From: Muricoccus harenae
GTDB lineage: Bacteria; Pseudomonadota; Alphaproteobacteria; Acetobacterales; Acetobacteraceae
Direction of reading: 5' to 3'
Length of the DNA: 64,000 nt
Assembly (NCBI RefSeq): GCF_009848505.1
Contig: NZ_WWDL01000004.1
Coordinates: forward strand, 1-64,000
Shown here in pieces: positions 63,623 through 64,000 of the stretch. Both the position numbers and the translations under genes were made by a program. The notes beneath the pieces were generated by a model. The model was not told the origin of the DNA, did no database searches, and saw only the letters and a list, made by a program, of their open reading frames with translations. The stretch's first letter is position 1; every line of letters begins with the position of its first letter.

Positions 63623-64000
63623 TCACGGAGCGGGTTGGATATCCTGTGCGCGGGTCAGCTCATCCGCGCGGGCCTCGTGCCGCAGCCCGCGGCGCATGGC
63701 CCAGATGTTCTTCTGGATATGGATGGGGATGATGCCGACATCATCCATGGCCAGGGTGGTCGCTTCGCGCAGCAATGCCTCGCGCTTCGTGTCGTCAAGC
63801 GTCCGCAGCGCCTCTTCCATTTTCGCGTCCATGGCGGGGTTGCTGTAGCGCCCGCGGTTGGAGCCGCCGAAGCCGCGCTGGGCGTTATAGGTGGCCAGCA
63901 GCGACCGCAGCGGGCTGGTCGGCTCGCCGGAGGAGGTGCCCCAGCCCACCAGCATCGCCGAAAGCTCCTGCCGCCCGGCCCGCGCCACGAAGGTGGCCCA
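63623..64000 (-). CDS. Second family 5 ABC substrate-binding protein, 5' part beyond the window
   Basis: Only the last 125 residues are visible. They are nearly identical to the C-terminus of the neighbouring receptor (IPIHIQKNIWAMRRGLRHEARADE versus the corresponding IPIHIQTNIWAMRRGLMHEA), so this is a tandem duplicate feeding the same transporter or a diverged partner. The gap to the next gene is 62 bp. Confidence 0.92.
   Translation of the reverse strand, partial: WATFVARAGRQELSAMLVGWGTSSGEPTSPLRSLLATYNAQRGFGGSNRGRYSNPAMDAKMEEALRTLDDTKREALLREATTLAMDDVGIIPIHIQKNIWAMRRGLRHEARADELTRAQDIQPAP

Overview
This window is GC-rich chromosomal DNA (visibly near 68-70 % GC) with tightly packed genes, many GTG/TTG starts and many 1-4 nt stop/start overlaps. 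A hopanoid locus, several Bug/TctC-type solute receptors with Tat-like signals, an alphaproteobacterial LexA box (GAAC-N7-GAAC) and an imuB-dnaE2 pair together suggest an alphaproteobacterium. The Acetobacteraceae (Roseomonas-like) are the best guess, inferred from gene content only.

Left part (1-18199) is a lipid supercluster. It starts with ispA (partial) and a sugar-phosphate-type nucleotidyltransferase on the minus strand. Divergent from these is a phosphonate operon: PEP mutase fused to a nucleotidyltransferase, phosphonopyruvate decarboxylase, an HpnL-like membrane protein and a 2-aminoethylphosphonate (AEP) transaminase. Converging on it are a CDP-alcohol phosphatidyltransferase and a ferritin-like di-iron protein. 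Together these can be read as a complete route PEP -> phosphonopyruvate -> phosphonoacetaldehyde -> AEP -> CMP-AEP -> AEP lipid. Next come ispH and the hopanoid genes hpnH, hpnG, shc/hpnF, hpnE, hpnD, hpnB and hpnA. No hpnC is present between hpnD and hpnB.

The middle (18282-35100) has small stress or hypothetical genes (secreted basic protein, rhodanese, zinc-finger peptide). Two catabolic modules follow, each ending in an orphan TctC-type receptor. The first is PrpF isomerase / enoate reductase / metallo-beta-lactamase / MmgE-PrpD / TctC / TetR, driven by a promoter whose spacer is a perfect palindrome. The second is a LysR regulator divergent from hydantoinase A/B, an FAD amine oxidase and TctC.

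35101-42699 holds small hypotheticals and an SOS mutagenesis locus: a LexA box, imuB, and a dnaE2 carrying a clear single-base frameshift. A convergent Na/Pi-cotransporter family gene follows. 42841-47561 is an isolated four-gene phage tail-fibre/tailspike module closed by an intrinsic terminator, with no other phage genes.

The right part (47792-64000) has a polyamine-type ABC operon, two tandem paralogous class I aminotransferases with a double-GNAT protein, a third TctC receptor with an Ldh-family dehydrogenase, and a VOC protein. A peptide-type ABC operon follows, with tandem substrate-binding genes (the second cut by the window end) and a 37-residue lipoprotein coupled to its last ATPase gene. 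No rRNA, tRNA, CRISPR array or insertion sequence was recognised.
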